Shown here piece after piece: positions 14,226 through 21,280 of a stretch of 21,513 bases of DNA. Below the pieces are notes generated by a model, which was given only the letters and a program-made list of their open reading frames with translations, was not told where the DNA came from and did no database searches. Both the position numbers and the translations under genes were made by a program. Origin of the DNA: a virus; the IMG/VR virus record IMGVR_UViG_3300031510_000813, positions 1 through 21,513 of that record; one strand, written 5' to 3'. Position 1 is the first letter of the stretch. Each line of letters starts with the position of its first letter.

Positions 14226-14669
14226 ATGAATATAGAAAACTTAAGAAAAGAACTTGAATTGGATGAAGGTGTTAAACATGAAATATACAATGATCATCTT
14301 GGCTACGCTACTTTTGGTATTGGTCATCTTGTTATCGATTCAGATCCAGAGCATGGACAAGAAATTGGAACAACTATTTCAAAAGACAGAGTCATCGAAG
14401 CCTTTAATAACGACGTACAAACCGTGCTCGCAGATTGTGAGCGATTATATAACGATTTTAATGTCTTGCCAGAAGAATGTCAAATGATTATAGCAAACAT
14501 GATGTTTAACATGGGAAGACCTAGGCTTTCAAAATTTAAAGGTATGAAAGCTGGTGTTGATTCTCAAGATTGGAATAAAGCTGCAGACGAAATGATAGAC
14601 TCTGCATGGTATAGACAAGTTCCTAATAGAGCTGGTAGACTTGTTAAAAGAATGAAAGCCTTAGCATAA
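14226..14669 (+). CDS. e: T4-type endolysin (lysozyme)
   Basis: This is a muramidase that cuts the N-acetylmuramic acid to N-acetylglucosamine bond of peptidoglycan (glycoside hydrolase 24). At 147 residues (T4: 164), the catalytic triad keeps T4 spacing: E14 in LDEG, D23 in YNDHLGY and T29 before FGIGHL. The C-terminal lobe has MIIANMMFNMG, DSAWYRQVPNRAGRLV. ATG 14226 is chosen because AAGGAGG (14212-14218) is 7 bases before it and the late promoter start falls at about 14208. An in-frame ATG at 14178 lies inside the terminator. No signal peptide or transmembrane anchor is seen, so a holin elsewhere would release it. A structural tail-lysozyme role is less likely given its size. Confidence 0.94.
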   Translation: MNIENLRKELELDEGVKHEIYNDHLGYATFGIGHLVIDSDPEHGQEIGTTISKDRVIEAFNNDVQTVLADCERLYNDFNVLPEECQMIIANMMFNMGRPRLSKFKGMKAGVDSQDWNKAADEMIDSAWYRQVPNRAGRLVKRMKALA

Positions 14670-14932
14670 TGTCTGATTTAGATTTTGATTTTGGATTTAC
14701 TGCTGTAACTGAAGATGAGTTAGATGTAGTAAAGAAGACGCAAAACTCTGTAAATGATGCTGAACAGATGGCAACATCTGCACAAGATACACTCGATAAA
14801 TTATATAATGCTATCATTCCTTTGCTTAATAATCTTAAAAAGAATCCAGAAAAAGAATATATCCTTTGGCCTAATAGACTAGAAAAAGTTGAACAGTTTG
14901 AAGATCATATAAATGTAATTTATAGAGGTTAA
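14669..14932 (+). CDS. Small conserved-type hypothetical protein
   Basis: This is an 87-residue protein starting on the last base of the lysozyme stop. The N-terminus is acidic (SDLDFDFGFTAVTEDEL), followed by a helix 20-58 (VKKTQNSVNDAEQMATSAQDTLDKLYNAIIPLLNNL) and a compact end EYILWPNRLEKVEQFEDHINVIYRG. The helix has heptad-like spacing, so it may form a coiled coil. A similar layout, including the I-W-P-N-R segment, occurs in small proteins of marine T4-like phages as I recall, with no known function. Late expression with lysozyme suggests a virion or lysis-stage role. Confidence 0.7.
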   Translation: MSDLDFDFGFTAVTEDELDVVKKTQNSVNDAEQMATSAQDTLDKLYNAIIPLLNNLKKNPEKEYILWPNRLEKVEQFEDHINVIYRG

Positions 14933-14933
14933 T

Positions 14934-15398
14934 ATGGAAAAATTTAAAACTTATTTAAATATTAATGAGAAATGGATTAATCCACATCACACTGATGAAC
15001 ATGATGAAGTTCATACTCAGATGCAAGCTCCTAAGACTGCGTTTCCTCAACATGTTCATAAACAGCTTAAACACCTATCTACTCCAGCAAACTTTCATAA
15101 AGCAATGAAGAGTGCAACTACAACTCACATTCATCATTCAGATTCGAATCTGCACAAGATGGGAAATACCGATGTTAACAATAAAAAAGGTATACTTGGA
15201 AATCCAGAAATTGAAAAAGCTAAAGCTAATAGAGTTTCTAGTCAATACGATAACGCTCATAAGAAACCAATGACTAAACCTATTATCTTACACCATATTA
15301 AATCTGGTCATAAACACTTATTGGCAGGTAACACAAGATTAACGCATGGTGTACAAGATAGAAAAGAAAAAGTACCCCTACATACAATAAAATATTAA
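14934..15398 (+). CDS. His-rich protein with capsid-targeting-like N-terminus and ParB-like end
   Basis: This 154-residue protein is not assigned to a named family. Three things are visible. The N-terminus MEKFKTYLNINE resembles the T4 capsid-targeting sequence (MKTYQEFIAEA) and contains I-N-E, a site type cleaved by gp21. The middle is very His-rich, with about 19 His in the whole protein, including HIHHSDS. The C-terminus PIILHHIKSGHKHLLAGNTRLTHG resembles the ParB/sulfiredoxin-like core, where a G-x-x-R motif (here G132-N-T-R135) follows two strands. The gene follows the lysozyme and the 87-residue gene with one-base spacing, so it is probably made late. It could be an internal head protein injected with DNA, or a small nuclease-like protein. 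Both are inference. Confidence 0.55.
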   Translation: MEKFKTYLNINEKWINPHHTDEHDEVHTQMQAPKTAFPQHVHKQLKHLSTPANFHKAMKSATTTHIHHSDSNLHKMGNTDVNNKKGILGNPEIEKAKANRVSSQYDNAHKKPMTKPIILHHIKSGHKHLLAGNTRLTHGVQDRKEKVPLHTIKY

Positions 15399-15405
15399 AA
15401 AGTCC

Positions 15406-15434
15406 TTTACTTTTCAATAAAACTATGGTATAAT
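15406..15434 (+). promoter_or_regulatory. Early-type promoter for the HAD-BMP-oxygenase-APRT operon
   Basis: TTTACT (15406-15411), a 17-base spacer starting TTT and ending CTATGG, then TATAAT (15429-15434), followed by ATAACTAT as in the other sites. Predicted start is A15441, three bases before the ATG. Confidence 0.75.
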
Positions 15435-15443
15435 ATAACTATA

Positions 15444-16049
15444 ATGAAAAATTTTAAAACATACTTAGAAGAAGCTGCCGGAAAAGGTTTAACTATATTT
15501 GACATAGATGAAACTATGTTTATTACTAAAGCAAAAGTACACATAGTTAAAAACGGTAAAATTATCAAGAAGCTTGATAACCAAGAATTTAACACTTATA
15601 AGAAAAAATCTGGTGAAGAATACGATTTTGGTGAATTTAAAAATGCTGAAGTTTTTCAAAAGACTTCCACACCAATAGCAAGAATGATTAACAAAGTTAA
15701 GATGATACTTAAGAATGCTACAAAGGCAGGATCAAAAGTTATTATTGTAACAGCTAGACCTAACTTTGATAATAAGAAAACATTTCTAGATACATTTAGA
15801 AATCAAGGAATTGACATAGATAAAATCTATGTTGAACGTGCTGGCAATCTTGGAACTGGTCCAGCAGCAGATAACAAGAAAGTCATTTTTAAAAAATATT
15901 TAGATCAAAAAATATACAAAAGAATAAGATTATTTGATGATGCTATGTCAAATTTAAAAATGTTCAATTCATTACAAAAAGACTATCCGGATGTTTCCTT
16001 TGAAGCATTCCTAGCAAAACCAAACGGCTCTATTTCTAGAGTACGTTAA
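15444..16049 (+). CDS. HAD-superfamily phosphatase-like protein
   Basis: This 201-residue protein carries the four HAD motifs: D20-I-D22-E-T24 (nucleophile and acid/base Asp), T103 in VTARP, Lys145/146 in the DNKKVIFKKY segment, and D165-D166 in LFDDAMSN. It should hydrolyse a phosphomonoester, with the substrate unknown. The N-terminus MKNFKTYLEEAAGK is unlike an ordinary HAD start and resembles the T4 capsid-targeting sequence, as does the upstream gene. No ribosome site precedes the ATG, and the predicted RNA starts 3 bases before it, so translation may be leaderless. The next Met lies within motif I. It heads an operon with nucleoside uptake and salvage genes, so a nucleotidase role is attractive but unproven. 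Confidence 0.8.
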   Translation: MKNFKTYLEEAAGKGLTIFDIDETMFITKAKVHIVKNGKIIKKLDNQEFNTYKKKSGEEYDFGEFKNAEVFQKTSTPIARMINKVKMILKNATKAGSKVIIVTARPNFDNKKTFLDTFRNQGIDIDKIYVERAGNLGTGPAADNKKVIFKKYLDQKIYKRIRLFDDAMSNLKMFNSLQKDYPDVSFEAFLAKPNGSISRVR

Positions 16050-16061
16050 CAGGAGATAATT

Positions 16062-17132
16062 ATGAATATGAAGACCATCGCGGCAGTGGCGACACTGGCA
16101 TCTTTGTTCTGTTTTTCGGCTTTTTCAGCTGAAAAAATTAAAATTGGATTTATCTATGTTGGCCCTACTGGCGATCATGGATGGACATATAGACACGACA
16201 TTGGAAGACAAGATGTTGAAAAACATTTTGGAGATAAAGTCAAAACTAAATACATTGAATCTGTATCAGAAGGTCCAGATGCAGAAAGAGTTATGCGGTC
16301 AATGGCTATGGAAGGTATGGATATTATATTCGCAACTTCTTTTGGTTACATGAATAGTATGGTAAAAGTTGCAAAAGAATTTCCAAATGTAAAATTTGAA
16401 CATGCTACAGGATACAAACAAGGACCTAACTTATCAACTTATGGATTAAGATTATATCAAGCAAGACATGTACAAGGTGTTATTGCTGGTATGATGACTA
16501 AAACTAATAAGATTTGTTATGTTGGTGCATTTCCTATTCCTGAAGTTATCAGAGAAATTAATACATATTACTTAGGTGCTAAGAGCGTAAATCCAGATGT
16601 TGATATCGATATTATTTGGGTAAACACTTGGTACAATCCTGTTAAAGAAGGCGAAGCTGCAAAAGTTTTAATTGCACAAGGTTGTGATATGGTTGCTCAA
16701 CATACAGATTCACCTTCACCATTACAAGTTGCAGAAAAATTAGGTAAATTTGGATTTGGACAAGCATCAGATCAAATGAAATTTGCTCCTAAAGCTCAGT
16801 TAACTGCAACTATTGACAACTGGTCACCTTACTATATTGCAAGAGTACAAGCAGTATTAGACGGTACATGGAAGTCAGGAGACTACTTTGGTGGTATGAT
16901 TGATGGCACTGTTGAAATGGCACCGTTTGCAAATATGCCTGCAGACGTTGAAGCACATGCTGCTAAGATAAAAGAAAGTATTAAGAATGGCAAGTACTAT
17001 GCTTTTACTGGACCTATCAAAGACAACAATGGCAAGTTACAATTAAAAGACGGCGAAATTGCTGATGATGCACATCTAAATAGTATGATGTACTATGTTG
17101 AAGGCATCGATGCTAAAGTACCTGGTAATTAA
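16062..17132 (+). CDS. BMP/PnrA-family periplasmic substrate-binding protein
   Basis: This is a complete 356-residue solute-binding protein of the basic membrane protein (Med/PnrA) family, whose characterised members bind purine nucleosides for ABC importers. It has a Sec signal peptide (MNMKTIAAVATLASLFCFSA, then FSAEK) with no clear lipobox Cys, so it is probably soluble in the periplasm. The mature part shows IGFIYVGPTGDHGWTYRHDIGR (about 28-49), MDIIFATSFGYM, GLRLYQARHVQGVIAGMMT and ATIDNWSPYYIA, all typical. AGGAG (16051-16055) lies 6 bases before this ATG. No permease or ATPase gene is adjacent, so it would have to work with a host transporter. This is an auxiliary metabolic gene of evident bacterial origin. 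Its ligand, nucleoside or another small molecule, cannot be read from the sequence. Confidence 0.93.
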   Translation: MNMKTIAAVATLASLFCFSAFSAEKIKIGFIYVGPTGDHGWTYRHDIGRQDVEKHFGDKVKTKYIESVSEGPDAERVMRSMAMEGMDIIFATSFGYMNSMVKVAKEFPNVKFEHATGYKQGPNLSTYGLRLYQARHVQGVIAGMMTKTNKICYVGAFPIPEVIREINTYYLGAKSVNPDVDIDIIWVNTWYNPVKEGEAAKVLIAQGCDMVAQHTDSPSPLQVAEKLGKFGFGQASDQMKFAPKAQLTATIDNWSPYYIARVQAVLDGTWKSGDYFGGMIDGTVEMAPFANMPADVEAHAAKIKESIKNGKYYAFTGPIKDNNGKLQLKDGEIADDAHLNSMMYYVEGIDAKVPGN

Positions 17133-17134
17133 AA

Positions 17135-17995
17135 ATGATTCCAGTAATTGATTTTAAAGGTCCGAATGTACTGGAAAAAATACGCAAAGCTTATACGACT
17201 GTAGGCTTTGCAGTTTTCACTAACACACTACAAAATAAAGATCAAACCACAATGAATGTTTGGTTTGATTTAATGAAAGAATTCTTTAAGCAAGATTTAG
17301 AAAAGAAAAACGAATACAAATATCAAGCTGAAAACAATCTAGGTTATACAGTTATGGGCGCAGAAAATGTAGATCCAGACGCGCCAAAAGATATGAAAGA
17401 AAGCTTTAATTATAATAATAGTAGAATGCCTAGTGAATTATGGCCTACTTTAAACGGATTTAAAGCAACAGCATTACAGACTATTGATATTGCAGATAGA
17501 CTTACATTAAAAATATTAGAAAAGTTTGATGAGATTTTAGATACAGGATCATTATTAACTAAAGCACATATAAAACCGTATAACACAACTCGAGTTATAC
17601 ATTATCCTGCATATGATGGTCCATTAGAACATAAACAAATGAGAATAGGAGAACATAGTGACTATGGTACTATTACTTTACTTTGGCAAATTAATGATGT
17701 TCCTGGGCTCCAAGTCCAAGACCTACAAAAAACATGGCACCCGGTCCCGTATGCAAATGATGGAGTAGTTGTTAATATTGGCGACTTACTACAGCGTTGG
17801 ACTAACGATTATTTTGTAAGTACAAAACACAGAGTAGTTAATAGTCATATACATACACCAAGATATAGTATGGCACACTTTGTTGATCCAGAACCTGGAA
17901 CAATAGTACAAAATTTATCTAAGATTAAACTTGATCAATACAAACCTATCGAAAGTAGGCAATACTTAATGAACAGATTAGCACAGAGTTATTAA
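17135..17995 (+). CDS. 2-oxoglutarate/Fe(II) oxygenase, isopenicillin N synthase-like family
   Basis: This is a 286-residue non-haem iron oxygenase. The N-terminal DIOX_N-type region (IPVIDFKG ... FFKQDLEKKNEY, 2-61) is followed by the double-stranded beta-helix core with the iron triad H174-S-D176 (GEHSDYGTITLL) and H232 (STKHRV), plus R243-Y-S245 for binding 2-oxoglutarate. These support an active oxygenase. This family includes thymine 7-hydroxylase and bacterial enzymes of unknown substrate, so oxidation of a nucleobase is possible given its neighbours. The start lies 2 bases after the BMP stop and its stop overlaps the APRT start, so all three are made together. A GC-richer patch near 17700-17755 differs from the surrounding codon use. 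Confidence 0.9.
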   Translation: MIPVIDFKGPNVLEKIRKAYTTVGFAVFTNTLQNKDQTTMNVWFDLMKEFFKQDLEKKNEYKYQAENNLGYTVMGAENVDPDAPKDMKESFNYNNSRMPSELWPTLNGFKATALQTIDIADRLTLKILEKFDEILDTGSLLTKAHIKPYNTTRVIHYPAYDGPLEHKQMRIGEHSDYGTITLLWQINDVPGLQVQDLQKTWHPVPYANDGVVVNIGDLLQRWTNDYFVSTKHRVVNSHIHTPRYSMAHFVDPEPGTIVQNLSKIKLDQYKPIESRQYLMNRLAQSY

Positions 17996-18525
17996 TGAAA
18001 ATTAAACATTATATTAAAAGTTACAAAGACTTTCCAGTTGCTGGTGTAGACTTTAAAGACATATCAAGTCTGTGTAATAGCAATGGATTAAAATTAGCAT
18101 GTGACTTAATGGAAAAACAACTCGTATTCCATATGTGTAACTCTATACCAAAGATATTAGCATTAGATGCAAGAGGGTTTATATTCGGTAGTATTATTGC
18201 TGATAGAAACAATCTTAATTTAGTGTTATGCCGTAAAAAAGGTAAGTTACCTGGAGAAACTATTAAAAAAAATTTACAACTTGAATACGGCAATTCTACA
18301 TTAGAATTACAAAAAGATACTATAAAGACCGATGATGACATTATTATCATTGATGACTTAATGGCTACAGGCGGAACAGTCATAGCAGCTATTGAAATGG
18401 TTAAAGAGCTAGGCGGCAACATATCTGCTGTTGCATGCGCAATAGACTTACCAGACTTAGGTGGAAGTGACAAGATAAAAAATCTTGGTATTCCATTTTA
18501 TACAGGTGTAGAATATCTCGACTAG
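17995..18525 (+). CDS. apt: Adenine phosphoribosyltransferase
   Basis: This is a purine-salvage enzyme: adenine plus PRPP gives AMP plus pyrophosphate. At 176 residues it matches the usual length. Landmarks are FPVAGVDFKDISSL (13-26), LDARGFIFG (57-65), RKKGKLPGETI (80-90), the PRPP motif IIIIDDLMATGGT (116-128) with D120 and D121, and a C-terminal GIPFYTGVEYLD. The ATG lies on the last base of the oxygenase stop, so it is translationally coupled. Together with the BMP binding protein it points to scavenging of adenine or adenosine-derived base for phage nucleotide pools. A related specificity (other 6-aminopurines) cannot be excluded. Confidence 0.93.
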   Translation: MKIKHYIKSYKDFPVAGVDFKDISSLCNSNGLKLACDLMEKQLVFHMCNSIPKILALDARGFIFGSIIADRNNLNLVLCRKKGKLPGETIKKNLQLEYGNSTLELQKDTIKTDDDIIIIDDLMATGGTVIAAIEMVKELGGNISAVACAIDLPDLGGSDKIKNLGIPFYTGVEYLD

Positions 18526-18557
18526 TTAACATGTTATGTATTTAATTAATTTTTTAG

Positions 18558-18586
18558 TGTACATTTGCTTAAAAGCATGGTATAAT
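18558..18586 (+). promoter_or_regulatory. Early-type promoter for the DNA polymerase operon
   Basis: TGTACA (18558-18563), a 17-base spacer opening TTTGC and ending ATGG, then TATAAT (18581-18586) followed by AATACTATTAAAA. TGG gives an extended -10. Predicted start is A18593, and GGAG (18601-18604) follows for the small gene. No clear terminator separates it from APRT, so readthrough is likely. Confidence 0.85.
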
Positions 18587-18613
18587 AATACTATTAAAAT
18601 GGAGTAATACATA

Positions 18614-18805
18614 ATGACATTAACTAAACTATCAGTAATTTATTCACACTTTCAATCCCTTCCGGATTATCACCATAAAATTAAATACCTTCAGGATCAC
18701 AAATCTGAACTTGAAAAATTTGATATAAAAGTTGACAATTTAATCAGTCACTATACGACCAACGGCGATAAACAATATCAAACAATTAAAAAAACGGAAT
18801 ATTAA
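18614..18805 (+). CDS. Small protein upstream of DNA polymerase
   Basis: This is a 63-residue protein starting MTLTKLSVIYSHFQSLPDYH. It is helical throughout, with a charged KIKYLQDHKSELEKFDIKVDNLISHY stretch (about 23-48) that could pack as a helical hairpin. GGAG lies 9 bases before the ATG, and the gene starts 21 bases after the predicted transcription start. It is the leader gene of the gp43 transcript and ends 3 bases before the polymerase ATG. No family is recognised. A translational-control role over gp43 is conceivable from position only. Confidence 0.7.
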   Translation: MTLTKLSVIYSHFQSLPDYHHKIKYLQDHKSELEKFDIKVDNLISHYTTNGDKQYQTIKKTEY

Positions 18806-18808
18806 TTA

Positions 18809-21280
18809 ATGGCTTTTTATACTAACCTTTATCGATATAAAAGTAACATATACTATCGTGGCTATTCAACTAAAGGCGATAGAGTTACTAAAAAAGATCA
18901 TTACGAACCAAAGTTCTGGGTTACTACACCAGATGAAACTGGTTACACTAGTATTGATGGCCATAATGTTGGATCAATAAACTTTAATAGTATGTACGAA
19001 GCTGGACAGTGGTTGCGTGATAACCTCGAAGTTTCAGGTAGAAAAATTTATGGTAATAAAAGATACATATCACAGTACGTAATGGAAAACTTTCCAACTG
19101 ATATTCAATTTGATCGTAGCGCAATTAACGTTGGTACATTTGATATCGAAACAGATTATGACGATGGCTTTCCACATCCCGATCAAGCAGCTCATAAAAT
19201 ACTATCAATATCGTATAAGTCTAGTAAATTTTCAACATATCACGTGTGGGGTTATGGCGATTTTGATATTAAAGCAGCTCTTATAACCGATGTTAAATAT
19301 ACTCAATGTAATAGTGAAGAAGAACTTCTTACTAAATTTATAGAATTCTGGTCAAATCCAGATATTACACCTGATGTCATCACGGGCTGGAATACAAGAT
19401 TTTTCGATATACCTTACGTACTAAATCGTACAAAGCAGGTTTTAGGTGAAGAATATTTACATAAGTTTTCTCCTTATGGTTTACTAATACCACCACCAAG
19501 ACCTGTTACGTATCGTGGTAGAGAAAATCTAGTTTATGAAATACCAGGTATTCAAACATTAGATTATATGGAACTATTTCAAAAGTTTGGTTATACGTAT
19601 GGCCCTCAAGAATCATATGCATTAAATCATATTGCTTATGTTGTCCTCGGTGAAAAGAAACTTTCATACGATGAATCAGGTTCACTTAAAAATCTATATA
19701 AAGATGATCATCAAAAGTACATCGACTATAATATGAAAGATGTTCAACTCGTTGATAGACTCGAAGAAAAACTTGGATTGATTACGTTGGCTATTACTAT
19801 GGCTTATAAAGGCGGTGTTAATTTCCAAGACACATTTGGTGTAACTGCTATATGGGAATCGATTATTTGTAGAAAACTATATCAAAGTAAAGTTATTCCG
19901 CCACTTACACAAAAGTATGATGACTATCAAATTCAAGATGGTAAAACTAATATTGCTGGTGGATATGTTAAAGACCCTATTGCTGGTAAATATCAGTGGG
20001 TAGTATCATTTGATTTAAATTCACTGTATCCTAATATCATTGTACAAAATAATATGTCACCAGAAACAAGAGTTAATCGTATTGATGATCCATCTAAATT
20101 TGCAAGAGCTGCAAATGAAACATATTATCGTAAAGACTTTCAAGGTGTACTACCAAAAATTATTGAAGAATATTATGATGAGCGTGTATCTATTAAAAAT
20201 ATGATGTTAGCTGCAAAAGCTGAAGAGCAAAAAGGTTATACATCTGCACTAGATAAAGAAATAAGTAACTTAGAAAACAGGCAGATGGCTATTAAGATTC
20301 TACTTAATAGTTTATATGGTGCACTTGCTAATAAACACTTTTTATACTTCAGTACAGGATTAGCCGAAGGCGTAACACTTACTGGCCAAAAAGCAATTAA
20401 ACATGCTGAAGTTACGATGAACACTGAATTAAATAAGTTACTTAAATCTGATAAAGATTATGTGATTGCAATCGATACCGATTCTTTATATGTTAACTTT
20501 GGTCCATTGGTAGAGCAATTTGCTCCAAATAATCCAGTTTTATTCTTAGATAAAATATGTAAAGAACATTTTGAACCTGCTATTGGAAAAGCATATGCTA
20601 AGTTTTTTGAAATGCATAACGCATATAAAAACAGAATGGTTATGGCAAGAGAAGCAATATCAGATGTTGGTATTTGGACTGCAAAGAAACGATATATACT
20701 TAACGTACATAATAATGAAGGCGTACAATATGCTGAACCTAAACTTAAGATTATGGGTATTGAAGCTATTAAGTCATCAACACCAGAAATTGTACGTAAT
20801 AAATTTAAAGAAGCATTTAAGCTTATAATATCTGGTACTGAAAAAGAAACACAAACGTTTATTGCTAACTTTAAAGCTGAGTTTAAAAGTTTAAATCCAG
20901 AAGCTATAGCTTTTCCACGTGGAGTTAGTAACATAACAGATTGGCACGATCGAAAAACTATATTTAAGAAAAGCTGTCCAATACATGTTCGTGGATCATT
21001 GCTGCATAATTATTATCTTAAACAAAATAAACTAAATGACAAATATGAACTTATACAAAATGGTGATAGAATTAAATTTGTATATCTAAAACTACCAAAC
21101 ACTATAAGACAAAATATAATATCATTTAAAGATGTGTTACCTAAAGAATTAAAGTTACACAATTATATTAATTATGATTTACAATTCGAAAAAACATTTA
21201 TCGAACCACTAAATCTAATACTTAACCCAATTGGCTGGTCAGCCGAAGAACAAGCAACACTGGAGGATTTTTTCGTATGA
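18809..21280 (+). CDS. 43: Replicative DNA polymerase gp43 (family B)
   Basis: This is the phage replicative polymerase with a 3'-5' proofreading exonuclease. At 823 residues it is shorter than T4 (898) but complete: Exo I D112-I-E114 (FDIETDYDDG), Exo II GWNTRFFDIPYVLNR, Exo III YIDYNMKDVQLVDRLE, polymerase motif A with D402 (FDLNSLYPNII), motif B K496-ILLNSLYGAL and motif C D556-T-D558 (AIDTDSLYV). It uses the gp45 clamp through its C-terminus, ending LEDFFV, a plausible short clamp-binding tail. Its ribosome site is weak (a CGGAA stretch about 10-15 bases upstream), so translation may be coupled to the small gene before it. T4 gp43 represses its own translation. Whether this one does is not visible. 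The stop overlaps the next ATG. Confidence 0.97.
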   Translation: MAFYTNLYRYKSNIYYRGYSTKGDRVTKKDHYEPKFWVTTPDETGYTSIDGHNVGSINFNSMYEAGQWLRDNLEVSGRKIYGNKRYISQYVMENFPTDIQFDRSAINVGTFDIETDYDDGFPHPDQAAHKILSISYKSSKFSTYHVWGYGDFDIKAALITDVKYTQCNSEEELLTKFIEFWSNPDITPDVITGWNTRFFDIPYVLNRTKQVLGEEYLHKFSPYGLLIPPPRPVTYRGRENLVYEIPGIQTLDYMELFQKFGYTYGPQESYALNHIAYVVLGEKKLSYDESGSLKNLYKDDHQKYIDYNMKDVQLVDRLEEKLGLITLAITMAYKGGVNFQDTFGVTAIWESIICRKLYQSKVIPPLTQKYDDYQIQDGKTNIAGGYVKDPIAGKYQWVVSFDLNSLYPNIIVQNNMSPETRVNRIDDPSKFARAANETYYRKDFQGVLPKIIEEYYDERVSIKNMMLAAKAEEQKGYTSALDKEISNLENRQMAIKILLNSLYGALANKHFLYFSTGLAEGVTLTGQKAIKHAEVTMNTELNKLLKSDKDYVIAIDTDSLYVNFGPLVEQFAPNNPVLFLDKICKEHFEPAIGKAYAKFFEMHNAYKNRMVMAREAISDVGIWTAKKRYILNVHNNEGVQYAEPKLKIMGIEAIKSSTPEIVRNKFKEAFKLIISGTEKETQTFIANFKAEFKSLNPEAIAFPRGVSNITDWHDRKTIFKKSCPIHVRGSLLHNYYLKQNKLNDKYELIQNGDRIKFVYLKLPNTIRQNIISFKDVLPKELKLHNYINYDLQFEKTFIEPLNLILNPIGWSAEEQATLEDFFV

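Noticed and set aside
18021-18473. Minus-strand open frame of 150 codons opposite APRT
   Set aside because: APRT on the plus strand has all its catalytic motifs. The reverse frame is Ser/Leu-rich noise.
18527-18536. Palindrome TAACATGTTA after APRT as a terminator or operator
   Set aside because: It has only five A/T-rich pairs and no loop, and the following T run is 15 bases away. It is too weak to call.
20458-20934. Long minus-strand open frame of 158 codons opposite gp43
   Set aside because: It is antisense to conserved polymerase motifs, has no ribosome site or promoter and no recognisable domain. It is a by-product of gp43 codon use.
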